A stretch of DNA of 64,000 bases from Ferirhizobium litorale (GCA_030028905.1 JALDYZ010000016.1:1-64000), one strand, 5' to 3'; positions 1-8,885 are shown, counted from the stretch's first letter. Notes: generated by a model from the sequence alone, not told the origin. Made by a program: numbers and translations.

Positions 1-47
1 TTCACGTTGTAGTCAACAACCCGCTTCACGGGGACTAAGATCTTCAT
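1..47 (-). CDS. etfB: Electron transfer flavoprotein beta subunit, N-terminus (partial)
   Basis: Only the first 15 codons lie in the window. They read MKILVPVKRVVDYNV, the usual start of the ETF beta subunit, which carries electrons from acyl-CoA dehydrogenases to ETF-ubiquinone oxidoreductase. A GGAAGG Shine-Dalgarno sits about 5 nt before the ATG. The rest continues leftward outside the window. The identification rests on this short but characteristic N-terminus. Confidence 0.8.
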   Translation of the reverse strand, partial: MKILVPVKRVVDYNV

Positions 48-208
48 GGGGTCCTTCCTTCCACACTATCCGCTGCGAAAATGCGCCATCCTGCGCCCTT
101 GCGATTGTCGATGGGCGACATCGATACGCGTTTTTCTCCCAAATACAACGCCATGATGACGCAGGCAGGCAATTAGCCAATCGCAAATAACTTACGTTTA
201 CGTGCGCG

Positions 209-1009
209 TCAATATTGATCGTTTCGTCCCCACAAATGCGGTTTGGTCCGGCTCAGCGGTTCCCGCGTCGTTTTCGGTGCATCGTTGATCGGCACGACGA
301 TTGTCTTCGGCTGGATACCCGCGACGCCGCGATCAAAGAGTGGTACGCCGCGGCGCCGGAGCACGACGACGAGCAGTGACGCTGCAAGGATGCCGCCGAC
401 ATGGGCGCCCCATGAAACGGCGCCGTCCCGGTCCACCGCCAGCATCACGAACTGCTGGCCGATCCACAGCGCCAGAGGCACGTAGGCCGGCAGGGGCAGG
501 GGTATGCGGAACAGCACGAGCACCCAGACGCGGACCTTTGGGTGCAACATGACATAGGCGGCAACCACGCCGGATACGGCTCCCGACGCGCCGATCAGCG
601 GAGCTTCGGAGGCAGGGCCGAGCAACCCGTGCAGAAGAGCACCGGAAGCGGCGCATGCGACATAGAAGAGCAGAAACTTCAAGTGACCCAACGCATCCTC
701 GACGTTGTCACCGAACACCCACAGGAAAACCATGTTCGCGGCGAGATGCATCACGTCGGTGTGAAGGAATGCATAGGTCAGGTAGGTGGCTTCCTCCGGG
801 ACGATGACAAAACCCGGTGGCAATACGGCATGGTGAAACGCAACCGCCGGAATGTAGCCGAGCCCGAGTACGGTGGCCTCGGCGAGGGGATTGTCTGCGA
901 CAATGCCGGTAAACAGCCAGGCCAGGCAATTCACAACGATCAAGGTGATCGTCACATATTGCCTGCGGATGTGCTTCAGCGCGTTCTTGTCATGCAGCGG
1001 TATGAACAT
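209..1009 (-). CDS. Rhomboid family intramembrane serine protease
   Basis: A 266-residue polytopic membrane protein. The rhomboid signature is complete: HxxxN in TM2 (H88, N92), GASG with the catalytic Ser142 around residues 140-143, and the partner His203 in a later helix (WGAHVGG). Rhomboids cleave transmembrane segments inside the bilayer, and the substrate cannot be told from sequence. The start is supported by AGGTGAT about 8 nt upstream. It lies 35 nt downstream of the adenosyltransferase gene and could be cotranscribed with it. Confidence 0.9.
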   Translation of the reverse strand: MFIPLHDKNALKHIRRQYVTITLIVVNCLAWLFTGIVADNPLAEATVLGLGYIPAVAFHHAVLPPGFVIVPEEATYLTYAFLHTDVMHLAANMVFLWVFGDNVEDALGHLKFLLFYVACAASGALLHGLLGPASEAPLIGASGAVSGVVAAYVMLHPKVRVWVLVLFRIPLPLPAYVPLALWIGQQFVMLAVDRDGAVSWGAHVGGILAASLLVVVLRRRGVPLFDRGVAGIQPKTIVVPINDAPKTTREPLSRTKPHLWGRNDQY

Positions 1010-1044
1010 CAGATCACCTCGGGAAGTGTGTCAGAAAAGACGAT

Positions 1045-1623
1045 CTATCTGTTCTTTCCGGGAACCCAGAGGACATCGATCGTGCCGCGGTCATTGGCGA
1101 ACCGTGCCGCGACGAAGAGGAAATCCGACAGGCGGTTGATGTATTTCAGGGCAGCGTCGCTGACCTCTTCGCCTTCGCTGCGGGACAGCGCCACCATCAG
1201 CCGTTCGGCGCGGCGCGCGACCGTCCGGGCTAGGTGCAGGTATGCCGCCGCCGGGGTGCCGCCGGGCAGGACAAAGGAGGTCAGCGGGGAAAGCGCGGCA
1301 TTGAGCCGGTCGATTTCTCCTTCCAGTCTGGTGACCTGGGCATCGACGATCCTCAGCGGTTCGTATTTCAGGGCTTCGCCGACATCGGGGGCGGCAAGGT
1401 CGGCCCCCAGATCGAACAGGTCGTTCTGGATGCGCGCCAGCATGGCGTCCAGTTCCTCCGCCGCGGTGGTATGGAGCCGCGCCAGGCCGACCGAGGAATT
1501 TGTCTCGTCGACCGTCCCATAAGCTTCGACCCTCAAGTCGTGTTTCAGCCGCCGGGGGCCGGAGACGAGGCCGGTGGTGCCGTTGTCTCCCGTCTTTGTG
1601 TAGATCTTGTTGAGCTTGACCAT
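1045..1623 (-). CDS. Cob(I)yrinic acid a,c-diamide adenosyltransferase, PduO type
   Basis: 192 residues. The N-terminus has the PduO-type ATP-binding signature (KIYTKTGDNGTTGL, then VEAYGTVDETNSSVG), and a C-terminal helical segment has the usual Arg- and Asp-rich motif RLSDFLFVAARFAND. The enzyme transfers the 5'-deoxyadenosyl group of ATP to Co(I) corrinoid, making adenosylcobalamin. A GGGGAGG ribosome site precedes the ATG. The twin-TM gene lies 18 nt upstream on the same strand. Proximity to etfB is a familiar rhizobial arrangement. Confidence 0.93.
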   Translation of the reverse strand: MVKLNKIYTKTGDNGTTGLVSGPRRLKHDLRVEAYGTVDETNSSVGLARLHTTAAEELDAMLARIQNDLFDLGADLAAPDVGEALKYEPLRIVDAQVTRLEGEIDRLNAALSPLTSFVLPGGTPAAAYLHLARTVARRAERLMVALSRSEGEEVSDAALKYINRLSDFLFVAARFANDRGTIDVLWVPGKNR

Positions 1624-1641
1624 TTTCCTCCCCGTATTCGC

Positions 1642-1839
1642 CTAGCGCCCGCCGCCGGTGAGCCACAGCGTCAGCATGATCAGAACGATCGCGATCGCTT
1701 GCAGCAGGATGCGCATTTGCATGAGCCTGTTGGAAAGATGCGGATTGGATCCCTTCAGCAAATTGTAAAGGCCGCGCACCAGGACGAGCACGATGAGGGC
1801 CAAGACGATGATCGTCAGAATGGTCGTGAAGCTGGACAT
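1642..1839 (-). CDS. Twin transmembrane protein (HIG1-like)
   Basis: A 65-residue protein with two hydrophobic helices (roughly residues 5-27 and 43-61) joined by a short polar loop ending LMQMR. This is the pattern of small twin-transmembrane/HIG1-type proteins that sit next to the cobalamin adenosyltransferase gene in Rhizobiaceae. The function is unknown. The 18-nt gap to the downstream adenosyltransferase gene suggests an operon. Confidence 0.8.
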   Translation of the reverse strand: MSSFTTILTIIVLALIVLVLVRGLYNLLKGSNPHLSNRLMQMRILLQAIAIVLIMLTLWLTGGGR

Positions 1840-1868
1840 AAAATGATTTTGCCTTCTTCTTGTTCGTT

Positions 1869-2702
1869 TCAGTCCAGCCAGCGCATGAGCCGGTAGAACA
1901 GCGCGGCTGGAAGAAGTCTTTTCAGCACGACTCCCTGCTTTGCGGGCGTGGTGACGATATAATGCGGACGGGGGTTGCGTGCGGTCAAGGCATGCCGCAG
2001 CACCTTGTAGACCGCATCGGGACCGAGTTTGTGCGGGTTGGGCGGAGCAGCGCCACTGAGGCGCTCGAGCTGGCGCTTGTAGTCCACCGCGTGCACGGAG
2101 CCGGCCAGGTCGATGTTCTTCTCGATATGGGCGAGCGCATTGGCGGTAAAGCGGGACGCAATCGGACCGGGCTCGATCAGGCTGACGTGGATGCCGCTAC
2201 CCTGCAATTCCATCCGCATGGTCACGCTCAGACCCTCGAGCGCAAACTTCGACGCGGTATAGGCGCCGCGGAAGCGATAGGGGACGAGGCCGAGGATCGA
2301 GGAACACTGTACGATGCGGCCATGGCCCTGGCGGCGCATGAAGGGGATGATCGCCCGTGTGAGCTCGTGCCAGCCGAAGACATTGGTCTCGAACTGCTGG
2401 CGCAGCACGTCGGTCGAGAGATCCTCGACCGCTCCGGGCTGGCCATAGGCACCGTTGTTGTAGAGCGCGTCGATGCGCCCATCCGTGCGCTCGTCGACCG
2501 TCGCGACCAGCTCGGCAATCGTCTCCGACCTGGTGTAGTCCATGATAAGCGCCTCGATGCCGTCGGCTTCCAACGGGGCAAGGTCTTCCGGTTTACGCAC
2601 GGTTGCGAACACCCGCCAGCCTTCGGCCTTGAGGGCCCTTGCGCAATGGGCGCCAATGCCGGACGAGCAGCCGGTAACGATGATGGTGCGGCGGTCCGCC
2701 AT
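1869..2702 (-). CDS. SDR family NAD(P)-dependent oxidoreductase
   Basis: 277 residues of classical short-chain dehydrogenase. The cofactor motif TGCSSGIG is at 10-17, NNGAYG replaces the usual NNAG near 82-87, and the catalytic Tyr148-xxx-Lys152 lies in YTASK. The substrate is not predictable. An in-frame ATG 36 nt upstream exists, but ATG at 2702 gives MADRRTIIVTG, the expected beta-strand start, and has AGGAA about 9 nt upstream. It is divergent from the BrkB gene. Confidence 0.9.
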   Translation of the reverse strand: MADRRTIIVTGCSSGIGAHCARALKAEGWRVFATVRKPEDLAPLEADGIEALIMDYTRSETIAELVATVDERTDGRIDALYNNGAYGQPGAVEDLSTDVLRQQFETNVFGWHELTRAIIPFMRRQGHGRIVQCSSILGLVPYRFRGAYTASKFALEGLSVTMRMELQGSGIHVSLIEPGPIASRFTANALAHIEKNIDLAGSVHAVDYKRQLERLSGAAPPNPHKLGPDAVYKVLRHALTARNPRPHYIVTTPAKQGVVLKRLLPAALFYRLMRWLD

Positions 2703-2787
2703 GAATGATTCCTGTACAAAACGCCAACCGTTTCCCATATTCGGGCCGCAGATACAATGTTTTGGCCGGGGAACCGGCGGGGGTGGA

Positions 2788-3702
2788 ATGCCGACATTCT
2801 TACGCGTGCTCTACAAGGTCGGCTACGATGCGGTGTATCATTTCGCCGAGGACGATGGCTGGGCCATGGCTAGCCATGTGGCGCTGTCGGCGCTGTTGGC
2901 GGTTTTTCCCTTTCTGATATTCGGAACCACGCTTGCAGGTCTTCTCGGCGCCGACAGGTTCGCCGAAACCGCCGTTCACCTGATCTTCGACACCTGGCCG
3001 GCGGCCATTGCCAAGCCGCTTTCCGATCAGGTGCGCCAGGTGCTGACCATACCGCGCGGCGGGCTTCTGACGGTCTCGGTGCTGGCGGCGGCCTACTTCG
3101 CCTCCAATGGCGTCGAGGCTCTGCGCATTTCGCTCAATCGCGCTTACCGCGTGAACGAGACCCGTTGGTGGTATGTGACCAGGCTCATCAGTCTCGGCTA
3201 TGTCCTCGTGGCGGTCATGATTTTCGCAGCGATCAGCATTCTGCTCGTGGCTGTACCCATCGCTCTCGCCTATGCGGAAACGTCGTTTCCCTGGCTCAAG
3301 GGTGTTCTCGCCACGATATCGAGCTGGAGCGTCTATGGAACCCTGGCGGTCCTGACAGCCGGCCTCTTCGTCGCGCATCTGTGGATGCCCGCCGGCAAGA
3401 GACGGCTCCGCGATGTGGTGCCGGGGATCGTGCTCACCCTGATTGCGTGGTTCGCTGGCGCCCTGATTTTCGCTTACTATATTTCGACATTCGCGACCTA
3501 CACGGCCACCTATGCCGGTCTGGCGTCGATCATGATCGTGATCGTCTTCCTCTACATCATCGGCGTGATTTTCATTCTGGGCGCCGAGTTCAATGCCGCC
3601 CTGATGAAATTCAGGGTCCTGCACATGGTCCGCCGGGGACGTTTTTCGTCCAACAACGGCAAGGCGGTCTCCTCACAGACCAACCGTGGCGCGGATATCT
3701 GA
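2788..3702 (+). CDS. YihY/virulence factor BrkB family inner-membrane protein
   Basis: 304 residues from ATG 2788, chosen because upstream codons are low-complexity and out of family. There are about six membrane segments. Family marks are SHVALSALLAVFPFLIF near the N-terminus, FASNGVEALRISLNRAY in the middle, and the closing segment IIGVIFILGAEFNAALM. YihY/BrkB proteins are inner-membrane proteins of uncertain role and are not RNase BN despite older names. The 3' end overlaps the convergent GluQRS gene by 30 nt. Confidence 0.88.
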   Translation: MPTFLRVLYKVGYDAVYHFAEDDGWAMASHVALSALLAVFPFLIFGTTLAGLLGADRFAETAVHLIFDTWPAAIAKPLSDQVRQVLTIPRGGLLTVSVLAAAYFASNGVEALRISLNRAYRVNETRWWYVTRLISLGYVLVAVMIFAAISILLVAVPIALAYAETSFPWLKGVLATISSWSVYGTLAVLTAGLFVAHLWMPAGKRRLRDVVPGIVLTLIAWFAGALIFAYYISTFATYTATYAGLASIMIVIVFLYIIGVIFILGAEFNAALMKFRVLHMVRRGRFSSNNGKAVSSQTNRGADI

Positions 3703-4554
3703 CAGGGTGGCGCCAGCCGCTCGCAGGGCCGCAATCCCCGTGTCTCCCTGGCTTTTCGACAGCTTGCGGCCGTCGGGGTCGGCGATCAGCCGGTGATGGT
3801 GGTAGGTCGGCTGCGGCAGGCCGAGAAGCCGCTGCAGCAACCGATGTACGGATGTCGCCTGGAAGAGATCCATGCCGCGCACCACATGGGTAACCGCCTG
3901 CAGGGCGTCGTCGACGACCACGGAGAGATGATAACTCGACGGTGCGTCGGAACGCGACAGGACGACATCGCCCCAGATCGACGGATCGGCGGCGACCCGG
4001 CCGCCCACGTCATCACCGGTTTCCAGCCAATCAAGCCGCTCGCCGGCAATCTCCATCGCGCGTCGCATGTCGAGCCGCCAGGCGTGCCGGACATCTTGCG
4101 CGATCAGCTGCCGTCGGCTCGCCTCGCTGAGATCGCGATCGTCCGGCGGATAAAGGGGAGACCCGTCCGGGTCGCGCGGCCAATGCTTGCCATCTGCTTC
4201 GAAAGCGGCCACGCGAGCCTTTACCTCGCCGCGCGTCATGAAGGACGGATAGACGAGCCCGAGGTCGATCAAGCGGGTGAGCGCGGCCCGATACTCGGCA
4301 AAATGCTCCGACTGGCGGCGCACCGGCTTCTCCCAGGAAAGACCGAGCCAGGCCAGGTCGGTGTAGATCAGTGCCTCGTGTTCCGGCAGGCACCGGGTCC
4401 TGTCGATGTCCTCGATCCGCAGAAGGAAGCGCCCGCCAGCAGAACGCGCCATGTCATGGTTGAGGATCGCAGAGAGCGCATGGCCGAGATGCAATGGACC
4501 GTTCGGGCTTGGCGCAAAGCGGAAAACGGGGTTTTGACTGGCGGTATCGATCAT
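3673..4554 (-). CDS. gluQ: Glutamyl-Q tRNA(Asp) synthetase
   Basis: 293 residues and truncated relative to GltX because it lacks the anticodon-binding domain, as expected for GluQRS. The class I motifs are present: FAPSPNGPLHLGH (HIGH) at about 12-25 and GRKLSKSQGD (KMSKS) near the C-terminus. The enzyme activates glutamate and attaches it to queuosine-34 of tRNA-Asp. ATG 4554 is preceded by AGAAGGA with 3-6 nt spacing. The longer in-frame ORF upstream lacks support and would overlap the divergent glycosylase gene. Confidence 0.92.
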   Translation of the reverse strand: MIDTASQNPVFRFAPSPNGPLHLGHALSAILNHDMARSAGGRFLLRIEDIDRTRCLPEHEALIYTDLAWLGLSWEKPVRRQSEHFAEYRAALTRLIDLGLVYPSFMTRGEVKARVAAFEADGKHWPRDPDGSPLYPPDDRDLSEASRRQLIAQDVRHAWRLDMRRAMEIAGERLDWLETGDDVGGRVAADPSIWGDVVLSRSDAPSSYHLSVVVDDALQAVTHVVRGMDLFQATSVHRLLQRLLGLPQPTYHHHRLIADPDGRKLSKSQGDTGIAALRAAGATLSDIRATVGL

Positions 4555-4615
4555 GCTTCCTTCTGCCATGATTTCTGCGGGGGCGCCAATGCCGCCGCCC
4601 ATCGGGAAAGTGCGA

Positions 4616-5260
4616 ATGCATCTCATCAGAAATGAAGACGACATCGCGGCCGGTCTTGTGGCCTTGTTCGATCGCGATCCTCGGCTCGCGGCGGTCGCGG
4701 CGGTCGCCGGAAAGGTGCCTCTGAGGCTCGATCAGCCGGGGTTCGCCGGCCTCGCCCATGTCATCGTCTCGCAGATGGTGTCGAAAGCGAGCGCCGAAGC
4801 GATCTGGCGGCGTATCGTTGCGGCGACCGGACCGCTGACGGCGCAAGCCTACCTTGCTGCCGACGACGGGACGGGCCGCAGCTTCGGGCTTTCGCGCGGC
4901 AAGGCCGATACGCTGACGCGGGTGGCCGGCGCGGTCGCTTGCGGTGAACTCGATCTCGTCGCTCTGCTCGACATGCCGGCAGCCGAGGCCGTCGCCCGCC
5001 TCGTAGCGATCAAGGGTATCGGACTGTGGACGGCTGAAGTCTACCTGATGTTCTGCGGAGGGCACCCCGACGTGTTTCCCGCGGGCGACGTCGCACTCAG
5101 GGCTGCAGTCGCCGATGCCCTCGGCCTCGACGCGCGCCCCGAGGAAAGACGGCTGCGCGAGATCGCATCGGACTGGAGTCCGTGGCGATCGGTCGCAGCC
5201 CGGGTTTTCTGGGCATACTATGCCGCTCGGCTGCGCCGCGATGTCACACCGATCGCCTGA
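4616..5260 (+). CDS. DNA-3-methyladenine glycosylase, AlkA/HhH-GPD family
   Basis: 214 residues. The helix-hairpin-helix and GPD catalytic region read KGIGLWTAEVYLM (133-145) and VFPAGDVALRAAV with catalytic Asp158. It excises alkylated purines, starting base-excision repair. No iron-sulfur cysteine loop is visible, which points to AlkA rather than EndoIII. ATG 4616 with GGGAAAG upstream is preferred over ATG 4553 or 4568, which add unconserved residues. Confidence 0.88.
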   Translation: MHLIRNEDDIAAGLVALFDRDPRLAAVAAVAGKVPLRLDQPGFAGLAHVIVSQMVSKASAEAIWRRIVAATGPLTAQAYLAADDGTGRSFGLSRGKADTLTRVAGAVACGELDLVALLDMPAAEAVARLVAIKGIGLWTAEVYLMFCGGHPDVFPAGDVALRAAVADALGLDARPEERRLREIASDWSPWRSVAARVFWAYYAARLRRDVTPIA

Positions 5261-5366
5261 AACAAAATGTGCTCCGATCGAATCGTTTTGAATTTATTGG
5301 CTTCACAATGCTGTAACAACGCGCCTAAAATATCTGGGCAGATGCCGAATCGATCAGGAGCGTCCC

Positions 5367-5924
5367 TTGACGATTGCAGTCTCACCACAGGCCTTGCCGG
5401 CGCTTGTTCTCAACGCCGACTACAGGCCACTTAGTTACTACCCCTTGTCGTTGTGGTCCTGGCAGGACGCGATCAAGGCGGTCTTTCTCGACCGTGTGAA
5501 TATCATTGCGGAATACGAGCATTCTGTATCATCGCCGAGCTTTTCCATGCGTCTCCCGAGCGTCGTGTGCCTCAAGACCTACGTCCAGCCGTCACGTAAC
5601 CCGGCCTTCACCCGGTTCAACGTCTTCCTGCGCGACCGTTTCGAGTGCCAGTATTGCGGTTCGGAAGACGAGTTGACGTTCGACCATGTTATTCCGCGCT
5701 GTTGCGGCGGGGAGACGACCTGGGAAAACGTGGTGGCTGCCTGTGCTCCCTGCAATCTCAAGAAGGGGAGTAAGCTGCCGAAACAGGCCGGCATGTTCCC
5801 TGCTCAAAAACCCTACCGGCCGACGGTGCAGGACCTCCACAACAATGGCCGCCTGTTCCCGCCGAACTATCTTCACGATAGCTGGATGGACTATCTCTAC
5901 TGGGATACCGAACTGCAGCCCTGA
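5367..5924 (+). CDS. HNH endonuclease
   Basis: 185 residues from a TTG start with CAGGAG 6 nt upstream. The N-terminus (ALVLNADYRPLSYYPLSLW) is typical of a conserved alphaproteobacterial HNH family. The HNH/zinc core runs C94xxC97, D106H107, N121, C126xxC129N130. Metal-dependent nuclease activity is expected, but the physiological role is unknown. It stands alone and converges on dsbB. Confidence 0.88.
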   Translation: MTIAVSPQALPALVLNADYRPLSYYPLSLWSWQDAIKAVFLDRVNIIAEYEHSVSSPSFSMRLPSVVCLKTYVQPSRNPAFTRFNVFLRDRFECQYCGSEDELTFDHVIPRCCGGETTWENVVAACAPCNLKKGSKLPKQAGMFPAQKPYRPTVQDLHNNGRLFPPNYLHDSWMDYLYWDTELQP

Positions 5925-5994
5925 GACAGCAGCGCCAGCCCCAAAAGGATATGCGATTTCTGGCCCGCCCCGCATTTCGCGGTCCGGCAAGTTG

Positions 5995-6510
5995 CTACTG
6001 TTTTGCCCTGGCCGCGCCCCAGAAGGCGATTGCCGCCAATGCGAGGCTCGCCAGCACGTTCCAGCCCGCGAACGACAGGCCAAACACACGCAACGCAGCA
6101 TCCGTGCAGGACGGTCCCTTGATGGCATTGAGATCGGAGAGCAGGGCGCCGGCATTGGTGGTGACGCCCGACGCACTCGTCGCGCAGGTCGCAGGCCCTT
6201 CCCAGAAGCCCCATTCGACGCCCGCGTGATAGACGCCCATCCCGGCGCCGACGAGCATCATGACGCCCGCGATGGCGAGCAGCGTCCGCGTGATCCACGA
6301 AGGTAGCCCGAATGCGGCGGCCGCAGCGGCGGCAATCGCCACCGGAATGCCGTAGTAGTAGGGATCACGCTGCAACAGGCAAAGGGCACACGGAATGTAG
6401 CCGCCTATGTACTGGAACCCCAGCGCGGAACCGACAGTGACGGCCATGCCGGCGGCAAGGAGGACCGCGGGCGCGAACCCCGGGCGGGCAGATATCGATA
6501 TCTCGGTCAT
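5995..6510 (-). CDS. Disulfide bond formation protein B
   Basis: 171 residues with four membrane segments. The periplasmic CALC pair lies in IPCALCLLQRDPYYY and a second cysteine pair is present (ATCATS and GPSCTDA). DsbB reoxidises DsbA and passes electrons to quinone. It is followed 38 nt further left-to-right by the YqaA-like gene on the same strand, which may be cotranscribed. Confidence 0.9.
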   Translation of the reverse strand: MTEISISARPGFAPAVLLAAGMAVTVGSALGFQYIGGYIPCALCLLQRDPYYYGIPVAIAAAAAAAFGLPSWITRTLLAIAGVMMLVGAGMGVYHAGVEWGFWEGPATCATSASGVTTNAGALLSDLNAIKGPSCTDAALRVFGLSFAGWNVLASLALAAIAFWGAARAKQ

Positions 6511-6548
6511 CGCATGTGGTTTCCAGCAGCCATGTTGATCTCAATCGG

Positions 6549-7139
6549 TCAGTGCATCACGAAACGATAGCCTACGTAAAGCGCGATCAGTGCGGTGGCG
6601 CCAAGCGCTGCGAGCTGTCCCAGGCGCTTCTCGATGAAATCACGGATCGGCTCGCCGTAGCGACGCAGCAACCAGGCTAGGAAGAAAAAGCGGGCGCCGC
6701 GCGCGACGATCGCGGAAATTATGAAAAGCCCGAGGTTGATGTTGGCGACCCCCGACAGGATGGTGACGACCTTGATCGGCGGAAGGTGGGCGAGGCCGGA
6801 GGTGATGAGCAGGAGCACGATCGTCTCGTAGCTGACGCCGTCGCGCATGGCGTTGAACGCATCGAGCTTGCCGTAGAATTCGAGCACCGGCTTGGCGATG
6901 GCCTCGAAGGCGTAGTAGCCGAGCGCCCATCCGGCGATGCCGCCGAGAACCGAGGCGACCGTGGCGACGAAGGCATAGCGCCAGGCTCGGTCCGGCCTGG
7001 CAAGCGCCATCGGAAGATAGAGCACGTCGGCCGGTACCAGAAACACCGAGCTTTCGATGAAGGCGATGACGGCAAGCCAGGCTTCGGCCGATTTGCGGGC
7101 GGCAAGCGACATGGTCCAGTCGTAAAGTCGGCGCAGCAT
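6549..7139 (-). CDS. YqaA/DedA-like membrane protein (VTT domain)
   Basis: 196 residues with several membrane helices. The hallmark segments are FIESSVFLVPADVLYLPMAL and the re-entrant GLAHLPPIKVVTILSGVANI, as in YqaA and SNARE-associated/DedA family proteins thought to act in lipid or envelope homeostasis. The upstream gap to the tRNA-Leu promoter is non-coding. Confidence 0.85.
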   Translation of the reverse strand: MLRRLYDWTMSLAARKSAEAWLAVIAFIESSVFLVPADVLYLPMALARPDRAWRYAFVATVASVLGGIAGWALGYYAFEAIAKPVLEFYGKLDAFNAMRDGVSYETIVLLLITSGLAHLPPIKVVTILSGVANINLGLFIISAIVARGARFFFLAWLLRRYGEPIRDFIEKRLGQLAALGATALIALYVGYRFVMH

Positions 7140-7264
7140 TCAAGGGTCTCCGTGACAATGCCAGCGTTTTAGGCATCCGGGCGGGCGCTGTAAATGGCTC
7201 GGGCCGAGATCGGGCGATTGGGCCGAAAACTTTTCGTGAAAGCCAAAAATCTGCAAAAAGCCGG

Positions 7265-7292
7265 TTGACCGAGCAAGGCGGCTTCGTATAGT
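7265..7292 (+). promoter_or_regulatory. Sigma-70-type promoter of tRNA-Leu
   Basis: TTGACC at 7265-7270 and TATAGT at 7287-7292, separated by 16 nt, 30 nt before the mature tRNA 5' end. This is a near-consensus housekeeping promoter driving tRNA-Leu. Confidence 0.7.
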
Positions 7293-7321
7293 CCGCGCTG
7301 TCTTCTATACGCGAAGCATAT

Positions 7322-7406
7322 GCCCCATTGGCGGAATTGGTAGACGCGCTCGACTCAAAATCGAGTTCCGAAAGGAGTGCTGGTTCGACCCCGGCATGGG
7401 GCACCA
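7322..7406 (+). tRNA. tRNA-Leu (anticodon CAA)
   Basis: 85 nt with the acceptor stem GCCCCAT/ATGGGGC, discriminator A and encoded CCA. The anticodon stem CTCGA/TCGAG closes the loop CTCAAAA, giving anticodon CAA. The long variable arm and T-arm GGTTCGACCCC are typical of tRNA-Leu. Its last 16 nt belong to the prophage attachment repeat, so integration leaves the tRNA intact. Confidence 0.95.
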
Positions 7407-7412
7407 CCAACA
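7391..7412. repeat. attL core (22-bp direct repeat)
   Basis: A 22-bp stretch running from the T-arm of tRNA-Leu through CCA and 6 nt beyond (core GGCATGGGGCACCACCAAC). It recurs exactly at 59294-59315. The integrase gene begins 84 nt inward. This is the standard tRNA 3'-end target of tyrosine recombinases. Confidence 0.92.
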
Positions 7413-7447
7413 GAAAAAACCATTGTTTTTGCTTGATTTTTTGGTCG

Positions 7448-7487
7448 TTTCTGTCCCACATTTTCCAACCTCGAAATGTGTGGGACA
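7448..7487. repeat. Possible integrase arm-type site and inverted repeat, left
   Basis: TTTCTGTCCCACA at 7448-7460 also occurs at 59244-59256 just inside attR. Here a second, inverted copy of the core (TGTGGGACA, 7479-7487) follows, so the segment can form a hairpin and may also end integrase transcription. Its position 36 nt from the att core fits an arm site for a tyrosine integrase. Confidence 0.5.
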
Positions 7488-7495
7488 AATTTGAG

Positions 7496-8602
7496 CTAGT
7501 TTTGTTCCGGCCTGAGCTTGTGCATGGCGCCTGCTGCGATCTTCTTGCGGCGGGCTTTTTTCGTGTAAGTCGTGGTCTGGTTCTTGGTGGTCCAGCCGAA
7601 AATCGCCATTAACTCCTCGTCGGTCGCGCCATTCTCGGCGGCGATCGTCGCGCCGGCCTTGCGCAGTCCGTGGGTCGAGCATTGCGGCAGCCCAGCCTGG
7701 TTGCACCAATCTCGCATCTTGTTGCCGAGGCCGTTGACCGTGAACGGTTTCCCGAACTCGGTCACGAGGAAGGTCAGGTTTCCGGTCGGGCTGTCCTCGA
7801 TGGTCTTCTGCAACTCCGGCAACACCGGGATTTCGACCGTGACGCCGCTCGTCTTCCGCGTCTTCTCCGGCCGGATCGTCAGCACGCCGTCGCGAACATG
7901 CTGCCGGCCGAGGATGGCGATGTTGTTCAGCCGCAGCCCGGTATAGAGCGCAAGGTGCAGCATGAGCCGCGCCTTTGATCCGGCTGGGTGCTTTTCCTCA
8001 TACTGGCGCACTTCCTCGACGGTCCAGGTGTGGTAGCCGTCGCCCGAATACAGCAGCTTGATCTTCGAAGCCGGGTTGGTGGTCGCCAGGTCGTTGTCGA
8101 CCGCCCACGAGAACATCGCCGAAAGCGCGCGGATCACTTCGTTCTGGGCGCCTGCGGTCGGGCGCAGCGCGTCGCGCATCTCAAGCACATGGCGGCGCTT
8201 CATGTCCGCATAGGGAAGGGCGCCGCACCGCGTCGAGCCGAACCTGTATTCGCAGACGTCCTCGAGCATGCGCGATCGCCTGCCCAAAAGGATCCCATTG
8301 ATCTTCCCCTCGACGCGCCGCTTGTATTCGGTCAGCAGCCAATCCACCGAGCCTTCGGCGGGGGTTCGCACGAGGGTCGCTTCGGGCTTTGGCTTCTCGC
8401 CTGCGGGAACATAGGGAACCCCAAGGCGCGCGCATGCGACTTCTTCATCAAAGGCCGGCGTGCCTGGTGTCTCGTGCAACCGGACCTTCTTTCTGCCTGG
8501 CGCGCGAAAGTAATACCGCGCTTCCTTCTTGCGGAAGTCACGGTCGAGAACGACGCCTTTCGGCAATTTGTCATTGAGCTTTTTTGGCATCGTCGAAAGC
8601 AT
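7496..8602 (-). CDS. int: Prophage tyrosine recombinase (integrase)
   Basis: 368 residues. The catalytic set is visible: Arg224 (LYTGLRLNNI), His311 and Arg314 (HGLRKAG), Trp337 in place of the third His, and nucleophile Tyr346 (TTTYTKKA). The N-terminal third has the DNA-binding arm and core-binding helices. ATG 8602 has CACAGGG upstream; ATG 8590 is an alternative. It overlaps the excisionase-like gene by 32 nt. It is expected to recombine the tRNA-Leu att sites. Confidence 0.95.
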   Translation of the reverse strand: MLSTMPKKLNDKLPKGVVLDRDFRKKEARYYFRAPGRKKVRLHETPGTPAFDEEVACARLGVPYVPAGEKPKPEATLVRTPAEGSVDWLLTEYKRRVEGKINGILLGRRSRMLEDVCEYRFGSTRCGALPYADMKRRHVLEMRDALRPTAGAQNEVIRALSAMFSWAVDNDLATTNPASKIKLLYSGDGYHTWTVEEVRQYEEKHPAGSKARLMLHLALYTGLRLNNIAILGRQHVRDGVLTIRPEKTRKTSGVTVEIPVLPELQKTIEDSPTGNLTFLVTEFGKPFTVNGLGNKMRDWCNQAGLPQCSTHGLRKAGATIAAENGATDEELMAIFGWTTKNQTTTYTKKARRKKIAAGAMHKLRPEQN

Positions 8603-8885
8603 TGCCCTGTGATGGAGCGGCGTCAAGATCCTGATCGTTGGCCGATCGTCTCGACGGCAGCGCGAGGAAGCACTCGTAAAGCTCGTTGACGTCCCAGATG
8701 TTGCGGCCCCGAAGGATGCGCGGCTGGGGCATGGTTCCCGCTTCGACCGCATTGTCGAAGAGTGATGGGCTGATGCTGAGAAGTGCCGCTGCCTGCTCGC
8801 GCGTCACGCCGAACGGCGCAAGCGCCGTGGGAAGAACGGCGCCGCGGCGAGGTTGCGAGCGGGTGTCGGTTGCTGTCGCTCTCAT
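8571..8885 (-). CDS. Excisionase-like helix-turn-helix protein
   Basis: 104 residues. The central segment GVTREQAAALLSISPSLFDNAV followed by GTMPQPRILRGRNIWDVNEL is the AlpA/Xis-type winged HTH fold, often the recombination directionality factor beside an integrase. The start at 8885 is fixed by an ATGA overlap with the HNH gene and by GGAG upstream. Its 3' end overlaps int. Confidence 0.75.
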   Translation of the reverse strand: MRATATDTRSQPRRGAVLPTALAPFGVTREQAAALLSISPSLFDNAVEAGTMPQPRILRGRNIWDVNELYECFLALPSRRSANDQDLDAAPSQGNAFDDAKKAQ